Under the pieces are notes generated by a model. It saw only the letters and a list, made by a program, of their open reading frames with translations. It was not told the DNA's origin and did not search any database. The position numbers were made by a program, and so were the translations under genes. A DNA stretch of 64,000 nt from Acidovorax sp. 69 (lineage in GTDB: Bacteria > Pseudomonadota > Gammaproteobacteria > Burkholderiales > Burkholderiaceae_C). Each line of letters begins with the position of its first letter. Positions within the stretch are counted from its first letter, which is position 1. The stretch lies in NCBI RefSeq assembly GCF_002797445.1, contig NZ_PGEP01000001.1, forward strand, positions 805,001-869,000, read 5' to 3'. Positions 29,882-37,177 of this stretch are shown here, in pieces.

Positions 29882-30349
29882 ATGGCGGGCATGAGCACGT
29901 CCACGTTTCGCCGCTTCTTTGGTCTTTTGGGTTGGTTCCTGCTGGTGCCCAGCACCCTGACGGCACTGGGTGCGGCGTGGATATTGGCCTCGGGCATGAA
30001 CATGCTGGGCGACACGCACAACGTCAAAGGCCGGGTGGTGGGGCATGAAGAAATCATGACTGGCCCACCCCACCGCCGAGGGCTCGCCAAGAAAAGCATT
30101 GTGGAATTTGTGGCGAGTGATGGGCGAACCTTCAGCTTCACAGGCTCGGTGGCGCGGCAGCAGCAGGCCATCCACAAGCTGGGCGAAACCGTCGCGGTGC
30201 GTTACTCCGCCAAAAGCCCGTCGCAGGCCGAAATCAGCAGCTCCACCACCGTCAAGATCGTTGTGGGCGCGGTGATGCTGCTGTCCAGCGCTATCGGCAT
30301 GGTGTTTGGCGGGCTGTTGCTGCGCCTGCGTCCCAGGGCAACGGCATAG
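29882..30349 (+). CDS. DUF3592 family membrane protein
   Basis: A 155-residue protein with an N-terminal membrane helix (LLGWFLLVPSTLTALGAAWI), a soluble middle domain, and a C-terminal helix (KIVVGAVMLLSSAIGMVFGG). The middle segment KGRVVGHEEIM...SIVEFVASDGRTFSFTG...GETVAVRYSAKSPSQAEI is the DUF3592 pattern. Function unknown. It is preceded by a short 33-base gap after the dehydrogenase gene and is convergent with the Bug receptor gene. Confidence 0.82.
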   Translation: MAGMSTSTFRRFFGLLGWFLLVPSTLTALGAAWILASGMNMLGDTHNVKGRVVGHEEIMTGPPHRRGLAKKSIVEFVASDGRTFSFTGSVARQQQAIHKLGETVAVRYSAKSPSQAEISSSTTVKIVVGAVMLLSSAIGMVFGGLLLRLRPRATA

Positions 30350-30385
30350 CCTTCCCGGCCCAGGCGCCAAGAGCGCTCTCGGCGC

Positions 30386-31414
30386 TTAATCCACTGTCAC
30401 GCCCGCATCGCGCACCAGCTTGCCCAGGCGCTGCGCGTCGGACTTGATCAGTGCCCCAAAGTCTGCTGCCGTGCCCCCCACCACGGGCGTGCCAATGGCT
30501 TCCCATTTGGCGCGGAAGGCGGGTTCCTTGAAGATCGCGTTGACGGTGGCGTTGAGCTTGTCGATGGTGGCCTGGGGAGTGCCAGCGCGTACCGCAATGC
30601 CATGCCAGCCCGTGATCTGATAGCCCGCAATGCCGGCCTCCGCCATGGTGGGCACGTTGGGCAGCACCTTGGCGCGCTCGCTCGATGTGACGGCCAGCGG
30701 GATCAGCTTGCCCGCCTGGATGTGCGGCAAGGAGCTGCCGACGATGTCGAACATCACGTTCACCTGTCCGCCGATCAGGTCATTGAGCGCGGGGCCTGCG
30801 CCCCGGTACGGGATATGCCCCATTTTCACGCCCGCCGTGGTGTTGAACAGCTCACCCGCCAGGTGTTGGGGCGTGCCGTTGCCCGCTGACGCGTAGCTCA
30901 GCACCGGCTTGCCGGCCTTGGCCAGGGCCAGAAACTCGGCCAGGGTCTTGACGCCCAGCGAGGGGTGCACTTCAAGCACCAGCGGGAACGCCGACAGTTG
31001 GATCACTGGCGCCAGATCGGACTGCGGGTTGAACGGCATGCTGGCGTACAGCGACGGGTTGACCGCCATCGGGCCGCTGGCGGCCAGCAGCAGGGTGTGG
31101 CCGTCGGCCGGTGCCTGCTTGGCTACCTCGGCGCTGCCTGAGTTGCCACCGGCGCCGCCCTTGTTGTCCACCACCACCGCCACGCCCAGGCGGCTTTGCA
31201 GCTCGGGCTGCAGCATGCGGGCCATCAGGTCGGTGGGGCCACCAGGCGGGTAGGGCACCACAAAACGGATGGTCTTGCTGGGGAAGGCGGTGGCAGCTGT
31301 TTGCGCGACCGCATGACCAGCGATGCCCAGGCTCAGCGGCACGGCGAAGGCTGCGTGCAGCACGGCGCGCCGGGTGGCATTGGGCGTGGATGGGGGAAGG
31401 TGGCGGTGGTGCAT
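30386..31414 (-). CDS. Tripartite tricarboxylate transporter (Bug/TctC) substrate-binding protein
   Basis: A 342-residue periplasmic solute receptor. A signal peptide with twin arginine (TRRAVLHAAFAVPLSLGI) is followed by the mature start FPSKTIRFVVPYPPGGPTD. Other family hallmarks are VVDNKGGAGGNSGSAEVAKQ, GMPLxxPSL-type NPSLYASMPFNP and YRGAGPALNDLIGGQVNVMF. Such receptors bind carboxylates. No TctA/TctB membrane component lies nearby, typical of orphan Bug proteins in Burkholderiales. It is 82 bases downstream of the BKACE gene, so it may deliver that pathway's substrate. Confidence 0.92.
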   Translation of the reverse strand: MHHRHLPPSTPNATRRAVLHAAFAVPLSLGIAGHAVAQTAATAFPSKTIRFVVPYPPGGPTDLMARMLQPELQSRLGVAVVVDNKGGAGGNSGSAEVAKQAPADGHTLLLAASGPMAVNPSLYASMPFNPQSDLAPVIQLSAFPLVLEVHPSLGVKTLAEFLALAKAGKPVLSYASAGNGTPQHLAGELFNTTAGVKMGHIPYRGAGPALNDLIGGQVNVMFDIVGSSLPHIQAGKLIPLAVTSSERAKVLPNVPTMAEAGIAGYQITGWHGIAVRAGTPQATIDKLNATVNAIFKEPAFRAKWEAIGTPVVGGTAADFGALIKSDAQRLGKLVRDAGVTVD

Positions 31415-31496
31415 GTGTGTCTCCTGTGGGGATGGATAAAGCCCGTCTGGTGCGGGTTGATGTCAATGGTTGTGGATTGCGGTGTGGCGGTGCCGA

Positions 31497-32345
31497 TCAG
31501 CCCGCGCCAAAGCGTTGCCGGATGTCGGCGGCGGTGGCCAGGGGGCGGCCCAGCGCGGCGGCCGCTTCGACGGCCTGGCGCACCAGCGCGGTGTTGTCGG
31601 GGGCTACGCTGCCGTCTTTGCACAGCAGGTTGTTTTCAAAGCCGACCCGCGCATGGCCGCCAAACAGCGTGGCCGCAGTGATGCAGGTGTTTTCTGTGGC
31701 ACCGAAGGCGCACACAGCCCAGGGCTCGGGGCCTTCGTGGGCGACCAGAAACGGCAGCAGGTCGCGCGGGCTGGAGGTTTGCCCTGCGCTGTAGCGGCCC
31801 AGCACAAACAGCAGGAACCAAGGCGCGTCTGGCACCACACCACTGGCGCGCAGCGCCTGCCAGCGGCGCAGGTCAGGCACGTCGTACAGGATGACCTGCA
31901 CCATGGTGTGGCGCTGCGCCAGGCCTGCAAAAAAGCGCTGCAATCCGGCTTCGCCAATCTCGGGCTTGTCCACCTCACGCAGTCCGATGGACACGGCCTC
32001 GGGTTGCAGGGCCTCGACCATGGCGATCTGCGCCGGGGCCTGGTAGACGCCTGCGGCCTCGCTGGTGATCTGGATCACCATGGCATCGCCCACAGCCTGG
32101 CGCACCACGCGCTGGGCCTCACGGTAGCCTTCCACATCCAGGCTGTGGCGGCCTTGGGCGTCACGGATGTGCATGTGCAGCATGGCGGCGCCTGCATCGA
32201 CGCAGGCCTTGGCCGTGGTGGCCAGCGTGGCGGGCGTGATGGGCACGGCTGCGTGGTCGGCCGGCTGTTTGTAGGCGCCGTTGGGCGCCACGGTCACGAT
32301 CAGTGGGTCGGCCCATTGGCTGGGGGTGTTGGGCAATGCACTCAT
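31497..32345 (-). CDS. Beta-keto acid cleavage enzyme (BKACE, DUF849 family)
   Basis: A 282-residue DUF849/BKACE TIM-barrel protein. Zn-binding histidines are in LHMHIRDAQGRHSLD, and the late ATLFGGHARVGFENNLL segment carries the second His and the Glu. Family members cleave a beta-keto acid with acetyl-CoA, yielding acetoacetate plus an acyl-CoA. The ATG at 32345 overlaps the stop of the hydroxyacyl-CoA dehydrogenase gene by ATGA. Taken together a hydroxy acid would be oxidised by the dehydrogenase and then cleaved here. A carnitine-type route is one possibility. The actual substrate is unknown. Confidence 0.88.
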   Translation of the reverse strand: MSALPNTPSQWADPLIVTVAPNGAYKQPADHAAVPITPATLATTAKACVDAGAAMLHMHIRDAQGRHSLDVEGYREAQRVVRQAVGDAMVIQITSEAAGVYQAPAQIAMVEALQPEAVSIGLREVDKPEIGEAGLQRFFAGLAQRHTMVQVILYDVPDLRRWQALRASGVVPDAPWFLLFVLGRYSAGQTSSPRDLLPFLVAHEGPEPWAVCAFGATENTCITAATLFGGHARVGFENNLLCKDGSVAPDNTALVRQAVEAAAALGRPLATAADIRQRFGAG

Positions 32346-33325
32346 GCGCGGGCTCCGGTGGTCGGGTTGGTGTCGGTGGGGGGCTCGATGGTGGGCAGCT
32401 CGCTGGCCAGCAGCGCGAGGCCCTGGCGCAGCAGCGTGTCGTAGCGCGCGCGCTCGGCCTGCTTGCGGTCTTCGGGCCAATCAAAAAATCCCTTGCCGGT
32501 CTTCATGCCCAGGGTGCCCTGGGCCACCTTGTCGCGCAGGGCCTGGGCGGGTATGTCGGTGTTCGAGAGCGTGGGGTACATGGTGGCGGCGGCTGCGGTG
32601 TGCACCTCGATGCCTGCGTGGTCGCGCTGCAGCACCGGGCCTGCCGCGAGGAAGCGGAAGCCAAACCCAAAGCGCACGGCGGCGTCCACGTCTTCCGGCG
32701 AGGCAATGCCTTCGTCGATGAGCGCAAACGCTTCGCGCGACAGCGCGTGCTGCATTCGGTTGGCCAGAAAGCCCGGCTTGTCTTTCTTGACCAGCACCGG
32801 CACGCTGCCACAGCCGCGCATGAAGGCGTACAGCCACTGGCCCAGCGCCGGGTCGCTGCGTTCGCCCTGCACCACTTCTACCAATGGCACCAGGTGCGCA
32901 GGCATGAAGAAGTGCAGGCCCAGCATGCGCTGCGCCGTGGCCAGGCCCTGGGCGATGGCGCTGATGGGAAAGCCCGAGCTGTTGCTGGCCAGCACGGTGT
33001 GTGCGGGCGCCATGGACTCCAGCTCCGCAAACAGTTGCTGCTTGGGGGCCAGTTGCTCGGTGATGCATTCCACCACCAGCACCACACCGCTCCAGTCCAC
33101 ATCCTGCAGGCTGGCGCACACCTGCACCGGGCCGGCGTGGGTGGCCTGGCCTGCGGCGGCCAGCTCTTGGGCGATGTGGGGCAGCAGCAGCTCGCGCCGC
33201 GTGGCGTGGGGGTCCACCACCGTCACCTGCGCGCCGCCGCGGGCCAGCACCACCGCCACATCGGCGCCCATGGTGCCCCCGCCCACGACCACCGTGCGGG
33301 CATTGCGCGGCAAACTGTTGTCCAT
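32342..33325 (-). CDS. 3-hydroxyacyl-CoA dehydrogenase family protein
   Basis: A 327-residue NAD-dependent dehydrogenase. The Rossmann motif is VVVGGGTMGADVAVVLARGG at residue 11, the active-site region is NSSGFPISAIAQ, then LGLHFFMPAHLVPLVEVV (catalytic His) and KKDKPGFLANRMQHALSREA. It has the fold of L-carnitine dehydrogenase and hydroxyacyl-CoA dehydrogenases. ATG 33325 was chosen because it follows AAGGAGACAAC. It overlaps the BKACE gene by 4 bases, implying a shared pathway: oxidation of a 3-hydroxy acid to a 3-keto acid which BKACE then splits. Confidence 0.9.
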   Translation of the reverse strand: MDNSLPRNARTVVVGGGTMGADVAVVLARGGAQVTVVDPHATRRELLLPHIAQELAAAGQATHAGPVQVCASLQDVDWSGVVLVVECITEQLAPKQQLFAELESMAPAHTVLASNSSGFPISAIAQGLATAQRMLGLHFFMPAHLVPLVEVVQGERSDPALGQWLYAFMRGCGSVPVLVKKDKPGFLANRMQHALSREAFALIDEGIASPEDVDAAVRFGFGFRFLAAGPVLQRDHAGIEVHTAAAATMYPTLSNTDIPAQALRDKVAQGTLGMKTGKGFFDWPEDRKQAERARYDTLLRQGLALLASELPTIEPPTDTNPTTGARA

Positions 33326-33445
33326 GTTGTCTCCTTGATCCATCTGAAGGCCCGGCACCTTTGGGCGCCGAATACGTTGTTCAGGTGCAGTCTAGGCCGC
33401 TTCTATTGCACGGTCCAGACGTCTTTTTCGATAGACTGATCGGCT

Positions 33446-34357
33446 ATGAAGATCAATTGGTCCGCCCGTGAAGTCGATGTTTTTCTGGCTCTGGCGGACA
33501 CGCTGAGCTTTCGGCGCACGGCGCTGCAGATGCATTTGTCGCAGTCGGCCGTGTCGGGTACGCTGGCGCGGCTGGAGGAAATGATGGGCGCGCGGCTGTT
33601 TGACCGCACCACGCGCACCGTGCAGCTCACCCAGGCTGGCGAAGTGTTTGCCGAGCAGGCGCGGTTTCTGCGGCACCAGATGGAAGAGACGGTGCGGCGT
33701 GTGCAGGCCGTGGCCCAGGTGCAGGTGGGGCGGCTGGCCCTGGCGGCTTTGCCCTCGCTCGCTGCAGGCGCCGTGCCGCGGGCGTTGGCACGGTTTGCGG
33801 CGGACCACCCCGGGGTGCACCTGGAGCTGTTCGACAGCCTGGCGGGCCCGGCGTTCGACATGGTGCGCGCCGGGCGGGTCGACTTTGCGCTCACGGCGGC
33901 CAACCCCGCCTATGCGGACCTGGACTACACCCCGCTGGCATCCGACCCGTTTGTGTTGCTGGTCGGGCGCAGCCATCCCCTGGCCCGGGGGCGTGGCGCC
34001 ATCGCCTGGGCAGATATTGCCGACCTGCCCCACATCTCGATGCCAGCAGGCACCAGCGTGCGCCAGTACGCCGACGAGGCCCTGCTGACCCACCGCATCC
34101 GCTTTGCGCCGCAGTACGAGGTGGAACACCTGGCCACCATTGCCGCCATGGTGGCGGCCCAGCTGGGCGTGAGCGCTTTGCCGGAGCTGGCCGCCCAGGT
34201 GGTGCGGCGGCCCGAGGTGGTGACCCGGCCCCTCAAGCAGCCCCTGTTGCGCCGGCCGATTGGCCTGGTCACGCTGCGGGGGCGGCGCCTGTCGCTGGCG
34301 GCAGTGCAGATGGTCGCCCTGCTGCGGCAAGAGATGGAGGGAGGGGCTTTGCTTTGA
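33446..34357 (+). CDS. LysR-family transcriptional regulator
   Basis: A 303-residue LTTR. The N-terminal HTH includes LALADTLSFRRTALQMHLSQ and QSAVSGTLARLEEMMGARLF; the C-terminal effector domain begins near residue 90. The gene is divergent from the hydroxyacyl-CoA dehydrogenase-BKACE-Bug gene set (120 bases between starts), the usual arrangement for LysR control of that operon. No inducer can be deduced. Confidence 0.9.
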   Translation: MKINWSAREVDVFLALADTLSFRRTALQMHLSQSAVSGTLARLEEMMGARLFDRTTRTVQLTQAGEVFAEQARFLRHQMEETVRRVQAVAQVQVGRLALAALPSLAAGAVPRALARFAADHPGVHLELFDSLAGPAFDMVRAGRVDFALTAANPAYADLDYTPLASDPFVLLVGRSHPLARGRGAIAWADIADLPHISMPAGTSVRQYADEALLTHRIRFAPQYEVEHLATIAAMVAAQLGVSALPELAAQVVRRPEVVTRPLKQPLLRRPIGLVTLRGRRLSLAAVQMVALLRQEMEGGALL

Positions 34358-34511
34358 CGATGCCGCGTTGCGCGATGGCAGGTGCGGTGAAGCACGTGGC
34401 AGGAATTGGGGTGGTGCCTTGCGGGCGAAGTCCGGACAATAGGGCGCAGTTTGTTGCCTTTGTCTTTGTATTTCGCGGTCTCCCCGCGATCGCTTCTTTC
34501 AGGGGGTTCCC

Positions 34512-35420
34512 ATGAGCATTCCTTCCCGCGTTCAACTCATCGATGTCGGCCCCCGTGACGGCCTGCAAAACGAAAAGACCCCTGTGCCCGCTGCTGTCAA
34601 GATCGAGCTGGTGCACCGCCTGCAGCAGGCGGGCCTGAAGGAGATCGAGGTCACCAGTTACGTCAGCCCCAAGTGGGTGCCGCAGATGGCCGACAACCAT
34701 GAGGTGATGGGCGGCATCGCACGCCAGGCGGGCGTGGCGTATTCGGTGCTCACGCCCAACCTCAAGGGCTTTGAGGCGGCGGTGCTCGACAAGCCCGACG
34801 AGATCGTGGTCTTTGGCTCCGCCAGCGAGGCCTTCAGCCAGCGCAATATCAACTGCAGCATTGCCGAGAGCATCGAACGGTTTGCCCCGGTGGTAGAGGC
34901 CGCCCTGGCCGCGGGCATCCGGGTGCGCGGCGCCATGAGCTGCACGGTGGGCTGCCCGTACGAGGGCGACATTGCCCCCGAGCGTGTGGCCTACCTGGCG
35001 GGGTTGCTCCAAGGCATTGGCGTGCAGCGCGTGGATGTGGCCGACACCATTGGTGTGGGCACACCGCGCAAGGTGCAGCGCGCGCTGGAGGCCACCTTGC
35101 AGCACTTTGGCATCGATGCGGTTTCTGGCCACTTTCACGACACCTACGGGCAGGCGCTGTCCAACACGCTGGCGGCGCTGGAGCTGGGCGTGTGGAACTT
35201 CCAGTCGTCCGTGGCCGGGCTGGGTGGCTGCCCGTATGCCAAGGGCGCCACGGGCAATGTGGCCACTGAAGACGTGGTGTACCTGCTGCACGGCATGGGC
35301 ATCGAAACGGGCATTGACCTGGACCGGCTCATCGACGCGGGGGCTTACATCAGCGGCTTTCTGGACCGCAAGCCCAACTCGCGCGCGGCCAACGCATTGC
35401 TGACCAAGCGCGCGGGGTGA
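34512..35420 (+). CDS. liuE: Hydroxymethylglutaryl-CoA lyase
   Basis: A 302-residue HMG-CoA lyase that splits HMG-CoA to acetoacetate and acetyl-CoA, the last step of leucine degradation. Signature elements are IDVGPRDGLQNE at the start, SYVSPKWVPQMAD, FGSASEAFSQRNINC, FHDTYGQALSN (metal-binding His) and the catalytic loop AGLGGCPYAKGATGNVATED with Cys. The ATG at 34512 follows a purine-rich CAGGGGG. It stands apart from the other liu genes and no LiuR-like palindrome is seen upstream. Confidence 0.95.
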   Translation: MSIPSRVQLIDVGPRDGLQNEKTPVPAAVKIELVHRLQQAGLKEIEVTSYVSPKWVPQMADNHEVMGGIARQAGVAYSVLTPNLKGFEAAVLDKPDEIVVFGSASEAFSQRNINCSIAESIERFAPVVEAALAAGIRVRGAMSCTVGCPYEGDIAPERVAYLAGLLQGIGVQRVDVADTIGVGTPRKVQRALEATLQHFGIDAVSGHFHDTYGQALSNTLAALELGVWNFQSSVAGLGGCPYAKGATGNVATEDVVYLLHGMGIETGIDLDRLIDAGAYISGFLDRKPNSRAANALLTKRAG

Positions 35421-35530
35421 TCGCGGCGCCCCAGGTGCCCTGGACGCAAAGCGCACGACAATGGGCAGTTGTGCGGGCCCAGCGAGCTGGCCCCGCAGTC
35501 CTCCCAACGACAGCGATAGGAGCCCCTGGC

Positions 35531-36064
35531 ATGTGCGGAGCCGAACTGAAGAACTTACCCGAAGGCGTGCAGCGCGTGGCCGCTGCACTGCAGGCGCAGG
35601 GCCATGCCCACATGCCGCAGATGCTGGATGACGCTGCGCGCACCGCACAGCAGGCGGCCGATGCACTGGGCATCCTGGTGGGGCAGGTGGCCAAGAGCAT
35701 CATCTTCCGGCGCAAGAGTGACGACGCAGCGGTGCTGGTCGTCACATCGGGCGACCGCCGCGTGGACGAGAAGAAGGTGGAAGCCCATGTGGGCGGCAAG
35801 ATCGGCCGGGCCGATGCCGAGTTTGTGAAGTCGCGCACCGGCTTCTCGATTGGCGGCGTGTCGCCGGTGGCGCATGCCACGCCGCCCGTCACACTCATCG
35901 ACCGGGACCTGCTGCGCTTTGACGTGGTGTGGGCCGCAGCGGGCCACCCGCACGGCGTGTTCCCCCTGCACCCCAGCGATCTGGAGCGCCTGACCGGCGC
36001 GCCCGTGGTGGACGTGGTGCAAGAGCCTGTTGCCGAGAACCCTGCCCCCCAGGTGGTTGCATGA
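35531..36064 (+). CDS. YbaK/EbsC-family aminoacyl-tRNA deacylase-like protein
   Basis: A 177-residue YbaK-fold protein. KSIIFRRKSDDAAVLVVTSGDRR and KSRTGFSIGGVSPVAHATPP are the characteristic blocks; the GxSPxG-type glycine-rich segment and the lysine near residue 57 are present. Proteins like this hydrolyse mischarged tRNA such as Cys-tRNA(Pro). I chose ATG 35531 because it follows GATAGGAG. Its stop overlaps the next gene's start (ATGA), so it is translationally coupled to the DUF1289 gene and then to the isomerase gene. Confidence 0.88.
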   Translation: MCGAELKNLPEGVQRVAAALQAQGHAHMPQMLDDAARTAQQAADALGILVGQVAKSIIFRRKSDDAAVLVVTSGDRRVDEKKVEAHVGGKIGRADAEFVKSRTGFSIGGVSPVAHATPPVTLIDRDLLRFDVVWAAAGHPHGVFPLHPSDLERLTGAPVVDVVQEPVAENPAPQVVA

Positions 36065-36132
36065 ATGCTATTGATTTGCTAGCTGCCAGGGCAAATGAGA
36101 CCAGCGCTACCGGGCGATTTGACCTTGAAAAC
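36061..36132 (+). repeat. Dispersed repeat A, copy 4, encoding a protein N-terminus
   Basis: ATGCTATTGATTTGCTAGCT leads to GCCAGGGCAAATGAGACCAG, then CGCTACCGGGCGATTTGACCTTGAAAA. The GATTTGxCTTGAAAA end matches the right end of other forward-orientation copies (compare 49017-49033). The start codon of the DUF1289 gene lies in its left end. Confidence 0.7.
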
Positions 36133-36354
36133 ACCGAGCCAGTGCCTTCGCCGTGCATTTCGGTGTGCCGCATGTCGCCCGACCGCAGCCACTGCGAGGG
36201 CTGCTTTCGCACGCTGGACGAAATCCGTATCTGGTCGCGCGCGGACGCCACGCTGCGCCGGGGCATCTGGATGGGGCTGTTGCAACGCGCGGGCATTGCC
36301 TTGCCTGCACAGGATGTGAATGACATGCAGAACATGCAGGAGGCCGAGACATGA
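36061..36354 (+). CDS. DUF1289 protein with repeat-derived N-terminus
   Basis: A 97-residue protein. The DUF1289 core is PCISVCRMSPDRSHCEGCFR followed by a Leu-Asp-Glu-Ile stretch and a tryptophan (IW), giving the four-cysteine signature. The first 24 or so residues (MNAIDLLAARANETSATGRF) are translated from a copy of dispersed repeat A. DUF1289 proteins usually start only a few residues before the PCxSVC motif, so the N-terminus here is an acquired extension. It overlaps its neighbours by 4 bases at both ends. Confidence 0.87.
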   Translation: MNAIDLLAARANETSATGRFDLENTEPVPSPCISVCRMSPDRSHCEGCFRTLDEIRIWSRADATLRRGIWMGLLQRAGIALPAQDVNDMQNMQEAET

Positions 36355-37004
36355 AGCGCATCACGTTCTACCTGGACTTCATTTCGCCCTACGCCTGGCT
36401 GGCGTTTGAGCGCTTGCCGGAGGTGCTGGAGGGCCTGAGCTACAGCGTGGCCTACCAGCCCGTGTTGCTGGGCGCCTTGCTGCAGCAGCACGGCAATCCA
36501 GGCCCGGCGGGCATTGTCCCCAAGCGCGAGTGGACCTACCGCCATGTGACCTGGCTGGGCCACGCGCAAGGCACACCGCTGCAGATGCCTGCCCGCCACC
36601 CGTTCAACCCGCTGCCGCTGCTGCGCCAGGCGCTGGCCTGCAGCGACGATGGTTCCATCAACCGCTATGTGGCGGGGACGGTACTGCGCCATGTGTGGCA
36701 GGGTGGGCACGATGCGCTGGACGCAGGGCGCCTGGCCACACTGGCCGCTGACCTGTCGGACCAACTGCGCCCCGGGCAGGACTTGCACAGCGAGGCGCCC
36801 AAGGCCCTGCTGCGTGCCAATACCGAGGCCGCGCAGGCGGCGGGTGTGTTTGGCGTGCCCGCATTCGAGGTGGACGGCAAATTGTTCTGGGGGCTGGACG
36901 GCCTGCCCATGCTGCGCTCTTACCTGGATGGTGATGCATGGTTCGATGGTCCCGACTGGGATGCCGCGCGCCAGCTCCCTTCGGGTTTACCCCCGAAATC
37001 CTGA
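36351..37004 (+). CDS. 2-hydroxychromene-2-carboxylate isomerase family protein
   Basis: A 217-residue DsbA-like thioredoxin-fold protein of the HCCA isomerase/kappa-GST family. Motifs are ITFYLDFISPYAWLAFERLP at the start (the serine of the SPYAW motif replaces a CXXC cysteine), YQPVLLGALLQQHG, PFNPLPLLRQALA and the cis-Pro region VFGVPAFEVDGKLFWGLDGL. It likely uses glutathione. The ATG at 36351 overlaps the DUF1289 stop. The substrate is probably an aromatic degradation intermediate but is not indicated by the neighbours. Confidence 0.89.
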   Translation: MKRITFYLDFISPYAWLAFERLPEVLEGLSYSVAYQPVLLGALLQQHGNPGPAGIVPKREWTYRHVTWLGHAQGTPLQMPARHPFNPLPLLRQALACSDDGSINRYVAGTVLRHVWQGGHDALDAGRLATLAADLSDQLRPGQDLHSEAPKALLRANTEAAQAAGVFGVPAFEVDGKLFWGLDGLPMLRSYLDGDAWFDGPDWDAARQLPSGLPPKS

Positions 37005-37177
37005 GCGGTTTCCAGATGCTGAAAGCATCTGTGCGGGTTTCACCTTAAGTTGTCAGAGTGCGGTCAGTTTGGTGAAAGCTCGTGTTGGTTTCGCGTCAGA
37101 GCGTGGTCAGTGCCATCTCCAAGAATGCGTACAGCCCGCCGCTGCGCGGTCTGAATAACCAATAGGAGACACACACC

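Noticed and set aside
37013..37031. Hairpin AGATGCT/AGCATCT after the isomerase gene
   Set aside because: The stem is only seven base pairs and is not followed by a T-run, so I do not call a terminator.
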